From Flaveria trinervia (taxonomy: Eukaryota; Streptophyta; Magnoliopsida; Asterales; Asteraceae): a stretch of DNA of 64,000 nucleotides. This document shows positions 1 to 9,881 of this stretch, one piece after another. The translations under genes and the position numbers were made by a program. The notes below the pieces were generated by a model. That model saw only the letters and a list, made by a program, of their open reading frames with translations, was not told where the DNA came from and did no database searches. Location: NCBI GenBank assembly GCA_025506515.1, contig CM046451.1:68310783-68374782 (forward strand), in the 5' to 3' direction. Positions within the stretch are counted from its first letter, which is position 1. The number at the start of each line of letters is the position of its first letter.

Positions 1-1600
1 TGTGTCGTGTAATTCTTTTCCTGAACCTTAAGTTGACGTGAGGCATAAGCAATGACCTTATCCTTTTGCATGAATACATAACCTAGGCCTTGATGTGATG
101 CATTACAGAACACCACAAAATCATTTGATCCATCAGGGAGGGTTAATATCAGTGCATTACATAATCTTTCCTTCAACGTCTAAAATGCCTCTTCTTGCTT
201 ATGTCCCCAATCAACTTTTATCCTTCTGTGTTAACATTGTCAATGGCTGAGCGATCTTTGAGAAGATTGCAATGAATCGTCGATAGTAACCAGCCAATCG
301 TAAAAACTGTTGTATCTCTAAAGGCGTCTTAGGAGCATCCCACTTTTTAACTGCTTCTATCTTTCCAGGATCAACATGGATACCCTTCTCATTAACCACT
401 TGTCCTAAAAACTTCAATTCTCGCAACAAATTCACTCTTTAAAAACTTGGTGTAGAGTTTTTCATCTATTAATAATTTGAGAATCGCTCGAAGGTGTTGT
501 TCATAGTCTTTCTTTGATCTGGAATAGATGAGAATATCATCTATAAACACGATTACAAACTTGTCCAGATAGGGTTTGCATACTCGTTCATTAGATACAT
601 GAACACTGTTGGAGCCTTGGTCAGCCCAAACGGCATGACTAAGAACTCGTAACGTCCATATCGACTTCTAAACATTGTCTTTGGTATATCCTCCTCATGA
701 ACCCGCAATAGATGATTGCCCAATCGAAGATTAATCTTAGAGAAGTACGAAGCTCCCTGTAATTGATCAAATAGATCATTGACCTCGGAAGTGGATATCG
801 ATTTTTCACAGTCAACTTATTCAACTTGCGATCATCTATGCACATTCAAAACGTTCCATCCTTCTTATGGACAAATTGTATCGGTGCTCCCCATGGCGAG
901 TGACTTAGTCGTATGAAGCCTTTATCTAACAACTCTTGTAGTTGGCTCAATAATTCTTGTATTTCTAATGATGCTAATCGATATGGCATTTTTACTACAA
1001 GTGTTGCTCCAAGAACCAAATATATGCGGAATTCTACTTGTCGAGGAGGGGGCAAACCGGAAAAATCGTCAGGGGATACTTCTAGAAATTCTCGCACCAC
1101 CGGAATGTCTTCTAGTTTCCATTCCTCGGGTTTCTTCTCCTCTACATGTGCTAAGAACGCATAGCATTGCTTCTGCATGCATCGGTGAGCCTTCATACAA
1201 GAGATAATATTTAGACTTCTTCCCGGTCATTCTCCTTGGATCTTGAGTACATTGCCATTAGGCATTGGGATTCGCACCACCTTCTCTCGGCAAACGATTT
1301 CAGCTCCATATTTTGACAACCATTCCATTCCCACTACTATGTCGAAGCTTCCTAATTCGAAAGGTATTAGATCTATTTCAAAGGCATGGTCCTCCAATGT
1401 AATCACGCACCCTCTAATTCAAAAGGTATTAGCTCTCACAAATTTTACCATTCGACAATTCTATCATATACCTAGTCTCTAAACAACTAGGGTTCAAACC
1501 AAGCAGAGGTGCAAATTCAAAGGACACAAAACTATTGTCTGCCCCGATATCAAATAATACAGATGCAAAGTGATTATTGAGGAGATACATACCCGTAACA
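1..1600 (-). pseudogene. pol: element D pol fragment: protease, RT, RNase H (degenerate)
   Basis: The protease is at about 1480-1560 and reads LFDIGADNSF; the usual active site is DTG, so the Thr is now Ile. RT follows: an N-terminal piece at 846-1196 (VHKKDGTF end), a middle piece at 639-845 starting at DDRKLNKLTVKNRYPLPR, and the catalytic motif at about 521-550 reading FIDDILIYS, the gypsy counterpart of YVDD. The RT C-terminus (KFLGQVV, GYYRRFI) is at 211-435. RNase H begins at 1-150 and reads FCNASHQGLG where active copies have CDAS, so a catalytic Asp appears replaced by Asn. Several frameshifts separate these blocks. The product would be a polyprotein that copies RNA to DNA in the cytoplasmic particle; here it is defunct. 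Confidence 0.88.
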
Positions 1601-1611
1601 ACATATGGGTC

Positions 1612-2364
1612 CTAATGAGCATCGTTTGCACCAATCACAAATGCATGTACTCGGGCAAAATTTCCTTGATTTCCTTGACCTTGATTACCAACTATTTCCA
1701 TCACTTGGTTTTGGTTATTCCCCTGCTGACCCGGTGCCCCATTCAGTCTGGGGCACACATTCCGATAACGATCGGGACTTCCACACTCATAGCAAACCCT
1801 GACGTTTCTAGCTGGTTTGATTGCATTAATCCGTGCAACCAAATTGGGCACCACTCAACAATCTTCTTCAAAATGCCTCAGGCACCTACAGTTCATAAAT
1901 ACCCGGCATGGCACTGCTGGCGAATGTAGATAGTTACATTTCCCACACTTAGGATGTGGCCCAACATAGTCCTTTCTCCATTGGTTAACCGCCATGAAGC
2001 TTTTCGTCACCTTTGCCTTTTTATCAACCTTCCTCCTCTTGTCTGCTTGACTCCCCAAGATCCTTTCTTTTTTCGCCACCTTTTCCTACTACTCCAGTTC
2101 TTATCATTTCATCACTTAGAGTGCTCGCCTTAGTAAATGCACTCTGTATTGTCGGGGATGTCGCAGTAGTTACCAGACCACACATTTGTAGTACTAAGCC
2201 CCAGATGTAATGCACAATCTGCTTTGATTCAGGTGTCACCAGATATGGCACCAACCTCACCAACTCATGAAACCAATCGGTGTAAGCAGCATGACCTGAC
2301 CCTACCATTGAAGGATTCCAAAACTTGTGTTCCAACTTCTTCATTTCATTCATTGGACAATATT
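1612..2364 (-). pseudogene. gag: element D gag, C-terminal half with zinc-finger cysteines
   Basis: From 2364 downward this reads CPMNEMKKLEHKFWN and then a retrotransposon-gag core (DWFHELVRLVPYLVTPESK, a typical Ty3/gypsy gag signature). A basic linker and three Cys-rich motifs follow. The last, CYECGSPDRYRNVC (within 1612-1854), is a CCHC knuckle whose His is replaced by Arg. Frame changes occur near 2050 and 1855. Gag would form the particle shell and bind RNA through the knuckles. The N-terminal half is at 40474-41141, separated from this part by element C. Confidence 0.87.
2360..2364. repeat. target-site duplication of element C (imperfect)
   Basis: Plus-strand atatt at 2360-2364 just outside the 3' LTR of C corresponds to gtatt at 40469-40473 just outside its 5' LTR, four of five bases matching. 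Both lie inside the gag frame of gypsy element D, which continues across when C is removed. The mismatch fits the age of the insertion. Confidence 0.6.
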
Positions 2365-3235
2365 TGAATGATCGGTTTTTATCACTTAACACTTGGTTTT
2401 CTCTCAAACTCACTTATACTTACACCTGAATCAGATGAAGCAGAGTCTCTTCTAAGAGTTGATAATTATATAATAAGTAGCAAATAGCACAAAGAGATAA
2501 TTTTCAAGATACTTGTATATATACTTCTCAACTCAAAGTATTACAAGACTTTTACAAGCATATTACATGAGTTACAATGAGAAACCATAGATACTACAAC
2601 CTACAGCTGGATATACTTTGATACCAGCTGGAAACCTATGACTAATGAATATACTACCATGCTAAAGTTAAGGTATCTTAGATAAAGTATTATCTAAGAT
2701 ATGGTAGTAATGACATGTTCATGACTTACCTTTTGTCACCAACTAAAGTTGGTAACTGTATTAACTAATAAAGGTGAACAATGGAATATAGTATGATCAA
2801 CTACATGGCTTTTGAGAAAAAAACACCATGCAATATCTCAGAGGTCTGCAGTGGAGTGTTAGAGACACCATACTTATATCCACTGGTTCATAGTAGTGTC
2901 TTCCAGAGGGTAGTTGGTTTTGGAAGAACAAGTTCTTCCGAAGCCACTTATACTTCAAAAGAGGCTACTTCTTCCAAGGCTTGAGGACTTCTTCTTTTCT
3001 TCATACTTCAGAAGTTCACTTCTGATCTTTTCTTCTCAAACTTGATCTTCGGAAGTGAAAACTTTGTCTTCAGAAGTAGAGTTTGTCTTTGGAAGTTGAC
3101 CTTGCACTTTGTCTTTAGAAGAACTCTATTCCCTTTGGAAGGTCCACACTTGGCTTCGGAAGTCTTTTATTAGATGTACCAAAATAGTCTAAGTGATTTG
3201 GTTTTGATTGCACCAGCCTTCTTTTTGATCCAACA
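2365..3235 (-). repeat. 3' LTR of element C
   Basis: Matches 39600-40468 in the same orientation. It runs from TGTTGGATC on the minus strand (plus 3235) to a CA end at 2365. By eye about 7% of bases differ from the 5' LTR over the first 340 aligned positions. The U3 part (about 2930-3180) is packed with variants of CTTCGGAAG/CTTCCGAAG. A perfect 11-bp stem with a 6-nt loop lies at 2674-2701. Confidence 0.9.
2674..2701. other. stem-loop in the C LTR
   Basis: TATCTTAGATA at 2674-2684 and its exact reverse complement at 2691-2701 flank the loop aagtat. The same 28 bases occur unchanged in the 5' LTR at 39912-39939, although flanking LTR sequence has diverged. An RNA structure or a protein-binding palindrome is possible; no function is shown. 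Confidence 0.6.
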
Positions 3236-3246
3236 AACTCCCCCTA
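3236..3246 (-). other. polypurine tract of element C
   Basis: The minus strand reads TAGGGGGAGTT directly before the TGTTGG start of the 3' LTR. This is the usual primer site for plus-strand DNA synthesis in LTR elements, and the same tract precedes the 3' LTRs of B1 and B2. Confidence 0.9.
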
Positions 3247-3479
3247 GGCTAATGCTACTAAATACTCACTTGTTCCTGCTTCTCTAAAATTTCAACACCA
3301 AGGAAAGTAGATATTTATATGTTTGTTTGTTCTTCATAGAAGTTGTGCTGAGAAGCTTGTACAAATCATTAGCTAACAAGAGATCAAGTCTGTCACTCTG
3401 AATGATATGCACCCTTTGTTGGGTCCCTTTGAAAAGTGTTAGTTGACGAGTGCTTTAGTCCTACTCCCATCTAACTATT

Positions 3480-4438
3480 GGTTCCAATTCAGGGCCTTCC
3501 ACCATCTGTAGAAAGGCTTTTCCTTTTTGGTTGACCTTTCCTTGTCTTCCTTCTCTCTCAGTTTCAACTCCTCTTAAATCTTTGCTTTTGCGGTTAGCTC
3601 AGCAAGATGAAGGCTGCTAAGATGACTTCTGATGTGAGCAGCAGTTTCGGAGTTGGAGGGATTGGAGAATTGTTTCTCTGCTAACTTAGCAATGTCAAAT
3701 TTGCTAGAGTGTAGCAGAGAGGAGGCATTCAGCCTGTTGCTTTCTCCATTCTCTCTTTCCACAACAAAGTTGTGAGAGGCTTCATCAAACCTCAACTGGA
3801 TAATTTTATTTCTTGGCATAGGGACTGACTAGGAATCTTGTCCCCTTTCTTGTATCCAGTTAAGTCACCAGCTTTCTTCTTAACTTCTTTTCTTCATCGT
3901 TTAAAGAGCCAGAGTTAAGACCAAGAAGTGTAGCAGCATGGTCCAATGTTCCTCTAGGAAGATCAAGAAATTGATCTCTTGTGAGGGAAAATGAAGATCT
4001 ATCAACATAAGCCTATTTGATAGAGTCTTCCTCAGAAGAGATGTCGCTCAGGGTGATGTAGTTAGTGAGCTTTGTCTTGATTGCCTCGAACTATTCTAAG
4101 GAGAGATGTTTTGAAGGCTGAGGGGATGTTTATGGTGTAGTGGTTCTGGAGAGTGTTTTGGGTTGGAGAATGGGTATTTTAGGTGGTTGAGGTGAAGAGG
4201 TAGGTATGGATAATGGGTAGGTTCAGGTGTGTTGGGTTCAGTTTTGATAGTGAATGGAGAGGAAATTGGTTCAGGTTGGTTGAGTGGTTGGCTTGAAGGT
4301 CATCCCCTATACCCTTCTATACATCTCTTTCCTTATTCCCATACTAATGTTAGCGTTGATGTCGCTGGCAATTCATCCAAGTGTCTTTTCAGACATAGGT
4401 CCCACCTGCCTACCAGAGAAGCTGTGAGCCCGGAGATA
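3480..4438 (-). pseudogene. element C aORF, C-terminal piece
   Basis: Downstream part of C's third ORF, cut from its N-terminal part by the B1 insertion at 4439. The clearest open stretch is 3574-3819 (starts MPRNKIIQLRFDEASHNFVV, rich in Ser, Asn and Lys). Upstream of it, to 4438, comes a Pro/Thr-rich section and then an acidic stretch with several stops and frame changes. The C-terminal end is uncertain; I place it near 3480, leaving a short untranslated stretch before the PPT. No known fold is recognised here and no membrane-spanning segment is visible. Confidence 0.6.
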
Positions 4439-4443
4439 GTCTT
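4439..4443. repeat. target-site duplication of element B1
   Basis: gtctt at 4439-4443 is repeated exactly at 17335-17339, immediately outside the two LTRs of B1. A 5-bp duplication is the normal footprint of Ty1/copia integrase. Confidence 0.92.
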
Positions 4444-4656
4444 TGTCAGGATCAGTGATCACAAGTTTGATGTATTAGAGCGTAACGCAGCGGAATAAGA
4501 ACAAGAATTAGACAAATTGTAGCAAGAATTTGATACTCATATGCATTAGAACAAATACGGTTATAATGAGAGAATATATATTTCTGTAACTAGGAATGTT
4601 TCAATGATATCGAATATTTCGGATCAAATCATTATGTATTACAATAGGTTGACACT

Positions 4657-4666
4657 CCTTATATAG
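4657..4666 (-). promoter_or_regulatory. TATA box in the B1 3' LTR
   Basis: The minus strand reads CTATATAAGG inside the phrase CACTCTATATAAGGAGTG. It is conserved at the same place in all four B-family LTRs and is the best core-promoter candidate. RNA would start about 25-35 nt further down, in the last 200 bp of the LTR. Confidence 0.7.
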
Positions 4667-5033
4667 AGTGCAATCGCTGCTGTTATCACGGGAAAGTGAC
4701 AACTGGCAGATCTATTACAAAAATAACTAACTCTTAACAAACTACTGAAATGTTCACAACTACTTAAAACATATCAGAGTGTTAAGTACAAAATATGAAA
4801 CTACTGATAAGAAACTACTGAAACTACAACGACTGAAGAACAAGCTCTCCAGTTGTTTTACAAAACTACTGAAAAACATAAAACTACTGATGAGCACAAC
4901 AACTGAAGAAGTATTCTTCAGCTGTTGTGTCAAACTACTGAACAGATAAAACATAAAACTACTGAAAGGTAAACCGTCACAACTACTGAAAAAGACCTCT
5001 TCAGCTGTTGTGACAACATCTGATACTTTGGTC

Positions 5034-5375
5034 TTCAGCACTTGTGTCTTCAGACTTTGTCTTCAGCACTTGTGTCTTCAGACTTTGTCTTCAGCTCTTG
5101 TCTTCAGACTTTGTCTTCAGCACTTGTCTTCAGACTTTGTCTTCAGCACTTGTCTTCAGACTTTGTCTTCAACACTTGTCTTCAGACTTTGTCTTCAGCA
5201 CTTGTCTTCAGACTTTGTCTTCAGCACTTGTCTTCAGACTTTGTCTTCAGCACTTGTCTTCAGACTTTGTCTTCAGCACTTGTCTTCAGACTTGTCTTCA
5301 GCACTTGTCTTCAGACTTTGTCTTCAGCACTTGTCTTCAGACTTTGTCTTCAGCACTTGTGTTCAGACTTTGTAA
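5034..5375. repeat. 26-bp minisatellite in U3 of the B1 3' LTR
   Basis: About 13 copies of a 26-bp unit, plus-strand core CTTCAGACTTTGTCTTCAGC followed by acttgt. Each unit is two diverged half-units sharing TTGTCTTCAG. Copies are nearly identical, with occasional 24-bp copies (acttgtctt instead of actttgtctt). It lacks stops in all three plus frames, which creates three long spurious ORFs. The 5' LTR has its own version at 16850-17225. Confidence 0.93.
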
Positions 5376-5476
5376 TCAGCTGTTGTCTTCAGCTGTTGTG
5401 GTCTTCAGTAGTTGTTGTGACGTCTGTGGGACTTAAGGTTTTTCGGATCCGGCTCATTGGTTCTTTTGGTCCAACA

Positions 5477-5487
5477 AACTCCCCCTG
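5477..5487 (-). other. polypurine tract of element B1
   Basis: The minus strand reads CAGGGGGAGTT immediately before the TGTTGG start of the 3' LTR. The stretch between the aORF stop (5695) and this tract is about 200 bp and non-coding. Confidence 0.92.
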
Positions 5488-5694
5488 AACCAATGCAGCC
5501 AAAACCTTTAACTTTATTGAGGTCCCACTTATTGTTGGCAGAATGGTTGGTCTTTTTCCTTCTTGATCAGTTGAGAAGATGACCCATATAAGCCCTGGCC
5601 TGGGAATGAGTCTCTGATGATTTGGTTGGCAATGTATGGATGGGAGCTCTGTATTGGGGAATTGAACACTGAGCTGTTCCCCTATCCATGAGAC

Positions 5695-8600
5695 TCACTT
5701 CCCATGTATAAGCCTGTAGGATTCTCTGGTGTATGCTCTGAGAAACATAATTTGTTCTTCCATGGTCAGGTTCTCAGCTTCACCATCAAACAATCCTTCA
5801 CGCCCATACAGCTCTGAGATGTACTTGGCATGTTTGCCATTTTTGAGCTCAACTGTTGTAATCTGTCTGTATGCAAACTCATCAGGATGAGTCCCTTCAA
5901 GTAACAAACTGAGCTCATTTTGTTTGAAGTTCTCAAGCCTCTTGTAGACTAACCCCTTTTTAATAATTCTGTTCTCTAACATCTTTTAGGGTGGTTGTTT
6001 AGTCTCATAGGCCTTCTTGAAATCTTCTACAATCTCCTAGGGTGATACTACAAGGACAACTATGATCTCTTCATCTACGATCCTTTTTACTTGGCCCTTG
6101 TATCTCGAAGGAATGTCTTTCTTTACAATCCTGTGAGCCACCCTAGGATCAGGCCATACTCTCACCTTTTCCTTCTGATATTGAAATGTGTTGGCAAGGT
6201 GTACAACCTCAGAGCTTCTTTCTTCATACTAATTATTGATGAAGAAGCAGCATAAGTTTTGTCGATGATTTTCAACATCTCATCGTCATGAAGCCTTTGC
6301 TGCTGCTCTTCTTCAGTCTTTACTCTCATAGTTTCCATCTGTGAGGTGGGAGTGATGGGCATGGGTTTGGCTTTAGGCAATGTTAGGACTGCAGACAGAG
6401 GCAGCCTATCTTCTTCCACATCATCCTCTTCTTCTTCTTCTTCTAGCCTCAACACCCTTCTCTTCTTCTTCTTGGGTGCATCATCGGCTGTTGGTTTAGA
6501 GGGTAAGGGAGTTGGTTTTGTGGGTTGTGGTTGTGGTTGTTTTGGAGAGGGAATGTTGACAGGCTGAGTTAGCATTTTAGAGGTGAGTGTGGCTTTTGAG
6601 TGTTTGGCTAGCTCAGTCCTGCTCCCTGCTCCTGCTTCATTCAAAGCTTCGACTAATAAACCCTTAGTGTATGCTTCAGACGAACAGATCTTGGAGGTTA
6701 TGGCCAAGATACTGTCCCTGGTCCATGATTTAATCTCGATCAATGATCTCCCAAGATATTTTGCAATGAATCTGATCATGATCTCTAGTCTCTCTCTTTC
6801 TAATCCATCATAACTTGCCCATCTTGAGTTAATTTCTTCAACTTCAAGTCTCCTGATCTCTGAGTCAAGCTGTGTAGTATCGAACCCTTGTCTATACAGT
6901 TGATCAATAATGGCATCCATTGATTTACTATGTGTAGCATCTGCCATTTTGATCATCTCATCGAGTTGGAGTTCTTTCTCTTTTCCTTCACCCTTCCTCT
7001 TCTTATATGTGACATGAAAGTCTTTGTGACTTTCACCCACTTGATCATTTTCGGTTCCCTTCACAGACTCCTCTTCCTTCTCAGTTTCCTTTTCTTTCAG
7101 TTTGCTCTTCCTCTTGCTTTCACTGACTGACTCTCCCCCTTTTTGGTTGCATTGGTTGCAAGGGTTTGAGTAGCAGAAAGCCTTGTGCTCACAATCTCCT
7201 CCACCAGGGGTTGTATGATTGAGGAAAGCCTCTCACCCATGGTTTTGATCACAATGTCTGTGATCATTAGGGTGATGAGGGGTAGGGATTGCTGAAAGAT
7301 AGCAACTGTTTGCTCAGAGGGGTTCTGTCCCTGAGAAACAATGCCAGAAACAGAAGCTGGTGGCTTGGGAGTTTTGAGTGGCTGAGTGTGTGGGAGACCT
7401 TCAGGTGAAGGTGCCATCTGTGGTTTATGTTGGTGGCAGATGGACTTGCTTCTTGAGAGAATTGGTCAAGTAGTCTTTGTAGTCTACTGACTTCTTCCTC
7501 AAGAATTGTGTTCTGGGCCAGAACATCATAAAAAAGCCCAGGTCATCATCAGCAGATGCTGAATCACCTGACCTCCTGCTTGTAGCAGGATGTACATGCA
7601 CTAGGTGTAGACCAGTTTTAGCATGTGCCCCTTTTTCTTGGAACTGGGACTTCCAGCCTCAGGACTATGTCCTTCATCAGCTGTTGCCTCTAGTGAGGTC
7701 TTAGCTATGTTACCAGCCTCATTCTGATCATGTGCTGATTCAGAAGAGGTGGCAGCCTCACTAGATTCTAATCTCCATATCCACACCAGGAGATAGAACG
7801 TGTAAACCCCGGTGCTGTGGGTTGTCAGAAGCATGGTGATCCTCGTCCTCAATAGCTGTGGTTCTCCCCTTTGTTGGTGGTTGTTGGAAGGAGGAGAGGC
7901 ATGCAGCTGAGTCAGCATGTTTGCAATGATAATGGTTGGATTTTAGGGGGCGGTTGCATGGGGAGATGGGGTAAGAGCAGTGTGCACCTGGGGAGAATGG
8001 TGCTCTTCAATGGCAATCTCCTCAAATGAGGAAGATCCCATATTTGTGGGTACCCCTTCTGTGGTTGCTGCAGGCTCCTTTTGAGAGGAATCCTGAGCGG
8101 TTGTGGCTGGTGAAGTCCTTGTATCCACTAGGGGGTTATAACCAGTGGATATAGCCTGCGTTTGTGTGTTTGCAGGGCATCCTCAGGGGACTCATTTCCC
8201 TGAGTAGCCTTTTTTGTCTTCTTTTTAGTGGGTTTGGTGGGGACTTTGGGTTTGGAGGTGATGGCTGTGGGTTCCAGCTGCGTGGGTTTGCGCAGCTTGG
8301 CAGCCATTTTCAGTGATTGGTCAGAGTTGTGCCGGGAGTATACTTCCGGCAGTACAGCCATAGCAGGACTCCCAGGCCAACAAGTCCCTCAGCTTGAAGT
8401 TGGTTTTCAATTATGGCCATTATGAACCGAGGATATAATATCCAATGGGTAGCAGTTTGTTTTTTGGCCATATCCTTGAGCTCAAAAAATAGTATTTCAG
8501 AAAATTTAAAGGTTGTTGCTCAAGGATGGAGTACATTACCTGTTGCCACCTTGTGGACATTTGATCCCATGATGAAGTCTTGGAGGCAAGGCATACATTT

Positions 8601-9021
8601 ACCATATGAAAGATGAGACGTTCGGCATCCGGAAATGTTTCTTCAGTATGGTAGATGCACTCAGGTTACCCTGGTATCCATGGTGGGCAAATGATTGATC
8701 TGTTATGCCCTTTGGATAACCAGTTGGGAAAGTGGCATCATCCAGATTAAGGGTTTGGCGAAGAGTGTCTGGAGTAATGACCACTTTTTGGCCATGGACA
8801 AATGATTGAAGAGACTTTGTGTCATTCAGCTCAGAGACCAGAGTGACGTTTGTCCAGAATTGGTTAAGGGATTCGGCATATATGGTGGGATTTACCAGAA
8901 AATCCGTTTTGTAGGGTGACTGAACCATTAAATCAATGGCGTTGTGAAACTTGGTCCAGTATGGCGTTTTTGTGAGATGTGCGACACAGTTGTGTCGAGG
9001 TTTTAGTTGCATGGTCGCCAT
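5695..9021 (-). pseudogene. element B1 aORF (third ORF, about 1,100 codons, frameshifted)
   Basis: Long ORF after pol, homologous to 26510-29791 in B2. I choose the ATG at 9021 (MATMQLKPRHNCVAHLTK) because B2 starts identically; an open extension to 9153 is not conserved. Residues 1-150 form a domain shared with C and F: HN.V, then S.Y.T, then NPTIYAESLNQFW. A disordered Pro/Ser/Thr-rich section follows (about 8360-7100). The block 6162-7064 is an intact 300-codon stretch holding a helical segment, PKKKKRRV and a run of Glu/Asp. The C-terminal block 5695-5982 ends YRLIHGK before a TGA. I see no signal peptide or membrane segment, so 'env-like' is not supported. Frame breaks occur near 8600, 8130, 7100 and 6000. 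Function unknown. Confidence 0.75.
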
Positions 9022-9881
9022 TGATGAAGAGAAGTTACAGAGTTTTTTTTTTGAATTAGGTTTGAGAAGAGAAGAAAGTAAAAACTCTGAAGGTGGGATA
9101 AGGTATTTAAAGGGTAGGGTTAGAAAACGACTAAAGGTTTTGGTGTGAGTCATCAGTTGTTGAAACTACTGATGACGTGTGTTAACTTTCAGAGGTTTGA
9201 AAAGGCTGACCGTATTGGTGTGATCAGCAGTTGTTATAAACAACTGAAGACTTGGTTTAACCGTCAGACGTTGAAACAGCTGAAGTCTCTGATTTAGTCA
9301 TCAGTAGTTATAAAACTACTGAAGACAGTTTTGACTTCAGGTGATGAAACAACTGAAGACTTGGTATTAGTCATCAGTAGTTGTGAAACTACTGAAGACA
9401 GTGGTTTTGTCAGCAGTTGTTGTAAACAGCTGAAGACTTGGTGTTAGTCTTCAGTAGTTGTAAGCTACTGAAGACATAGTTTTGGCTTTAGTTGTTTTAA
9501 TGAAACAGCAGTTGTAGAAACAACTGAGAGTAATTACTCATCAGCTGTTTTCGTCAATTCATAGCTTTTTAGCTGTTTCACACTGTCCTCAACACTTCTC
9601 ATCAGACTTTTCATCTGCTTTTTAGGTGTTTCATAGGACATCAGTACTTATCTGCATTTCTGACATCAGTAGTTGTGGCTACAATAGCTGTTGTGACTAC
9701 ATCAGCTGTTGTAACTACATCAGCTGTTTCAACAAATAAAGTACTTCAGTACTGGTGAGGTATGTAGCCTTCAGTAGTTATAAAAAACTACTGAGGAAAA
9801 AAACTCATCACTACTTATATGTGACAATAATGAGCTAATGATCATCGGTACTTGTGAGCTGAGATCATCAGTAGTTGTCAC
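9022..9881. other. pol-aORF spacer of B1 with serial hairpins
   Basis: No coding sequence. The spacer holds a run of short inverted repeats built from CAGTAGTT/AACTACTG and CAGTTGTT/AACAACTG: 9228-9246, 9302-9321 and 9375-9394 (perfect 8-bp stems) and 9449-9473 (perfect 9-bp stem), plus weaker ones. From 9480 to 9860 the same words continue singly. The same words occur in this family's LTR. It could be an internal promoter or leader for the aORF, or merely simple-sequence expansion. Confidence 0.75.

Larger units (their letters stand above)
1..2364 (-). mobile_element. Ty3/gypsy element D, downstream piece (gag C-terminus to RNase H)
   Basis: Minus-strand remnant of a Ty3/gypsy retrotransposon. 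Reading from 2364 down to 1 it gives the C-terminal half of gag, zinc-finger cysteines, an aspartic protease, reverse transcriptase and the start of RNase H. The element runs off the left window edge, so its integrase and 3' LTR are not visible. Its upstream half lies about 38 kb away at 40469-44450, because copia element C inserted into gag. The gag reading frame breaks at 2364 within a Glu-Glu-Tyr context and resumes at 40474. Domain order PR-RT-RH and the FIDD-type RT motif are those of Ty3/gypsy. Many frame breaks mark it as old and inactive. Confidence 0.9.
4444..5476 (-). repeat. 3' LTR of element B1
   Basis: Homologous to 16266-17334 in the same orientation. On the minus strand it starts TGTTGGACC at 5476 and ends CTGACA at 4444. 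U3 holds a 26-bp minisatellite (5034-5375), then inverted CTTCAG/ACTACTG segments, then a TATA box at 4657-4666. The U3-heavy layout puts the minisatellite upstream of the promoter. Confidence 0.93.

Noticed and set aside
1..2364. Possible integrated plant pararetrovirus (caulimovirid) because of the RT/RNase H
   Set aside because: Gag core, PBS, LTR and PR-RT-RH order match Ty3/gypsy; no movement-protein or coat-protein signature is seen.
5034..5375. Regular repeat array resembling a CRISPR
   Set aside because: Units are head-to-tail without unique spacers, inside a plant LTR.
5010..5488. Three overlapping plus-strand ORFs of 120-150 codons, Leu/Ser/Phe/Cys-rich
   Set aside because: They are translations of the 26-bp LTR minisatellite in each frame; the unit has no stop in any plus frame. 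The same holds for 16825-17374.
8599..9153. Aminoterminal extension MTHTKTF... of the B1 aORF as a signal peptide
   Set aside because: B2 does not conserve it; both copies share the ATG at MA(T/S)MQ.
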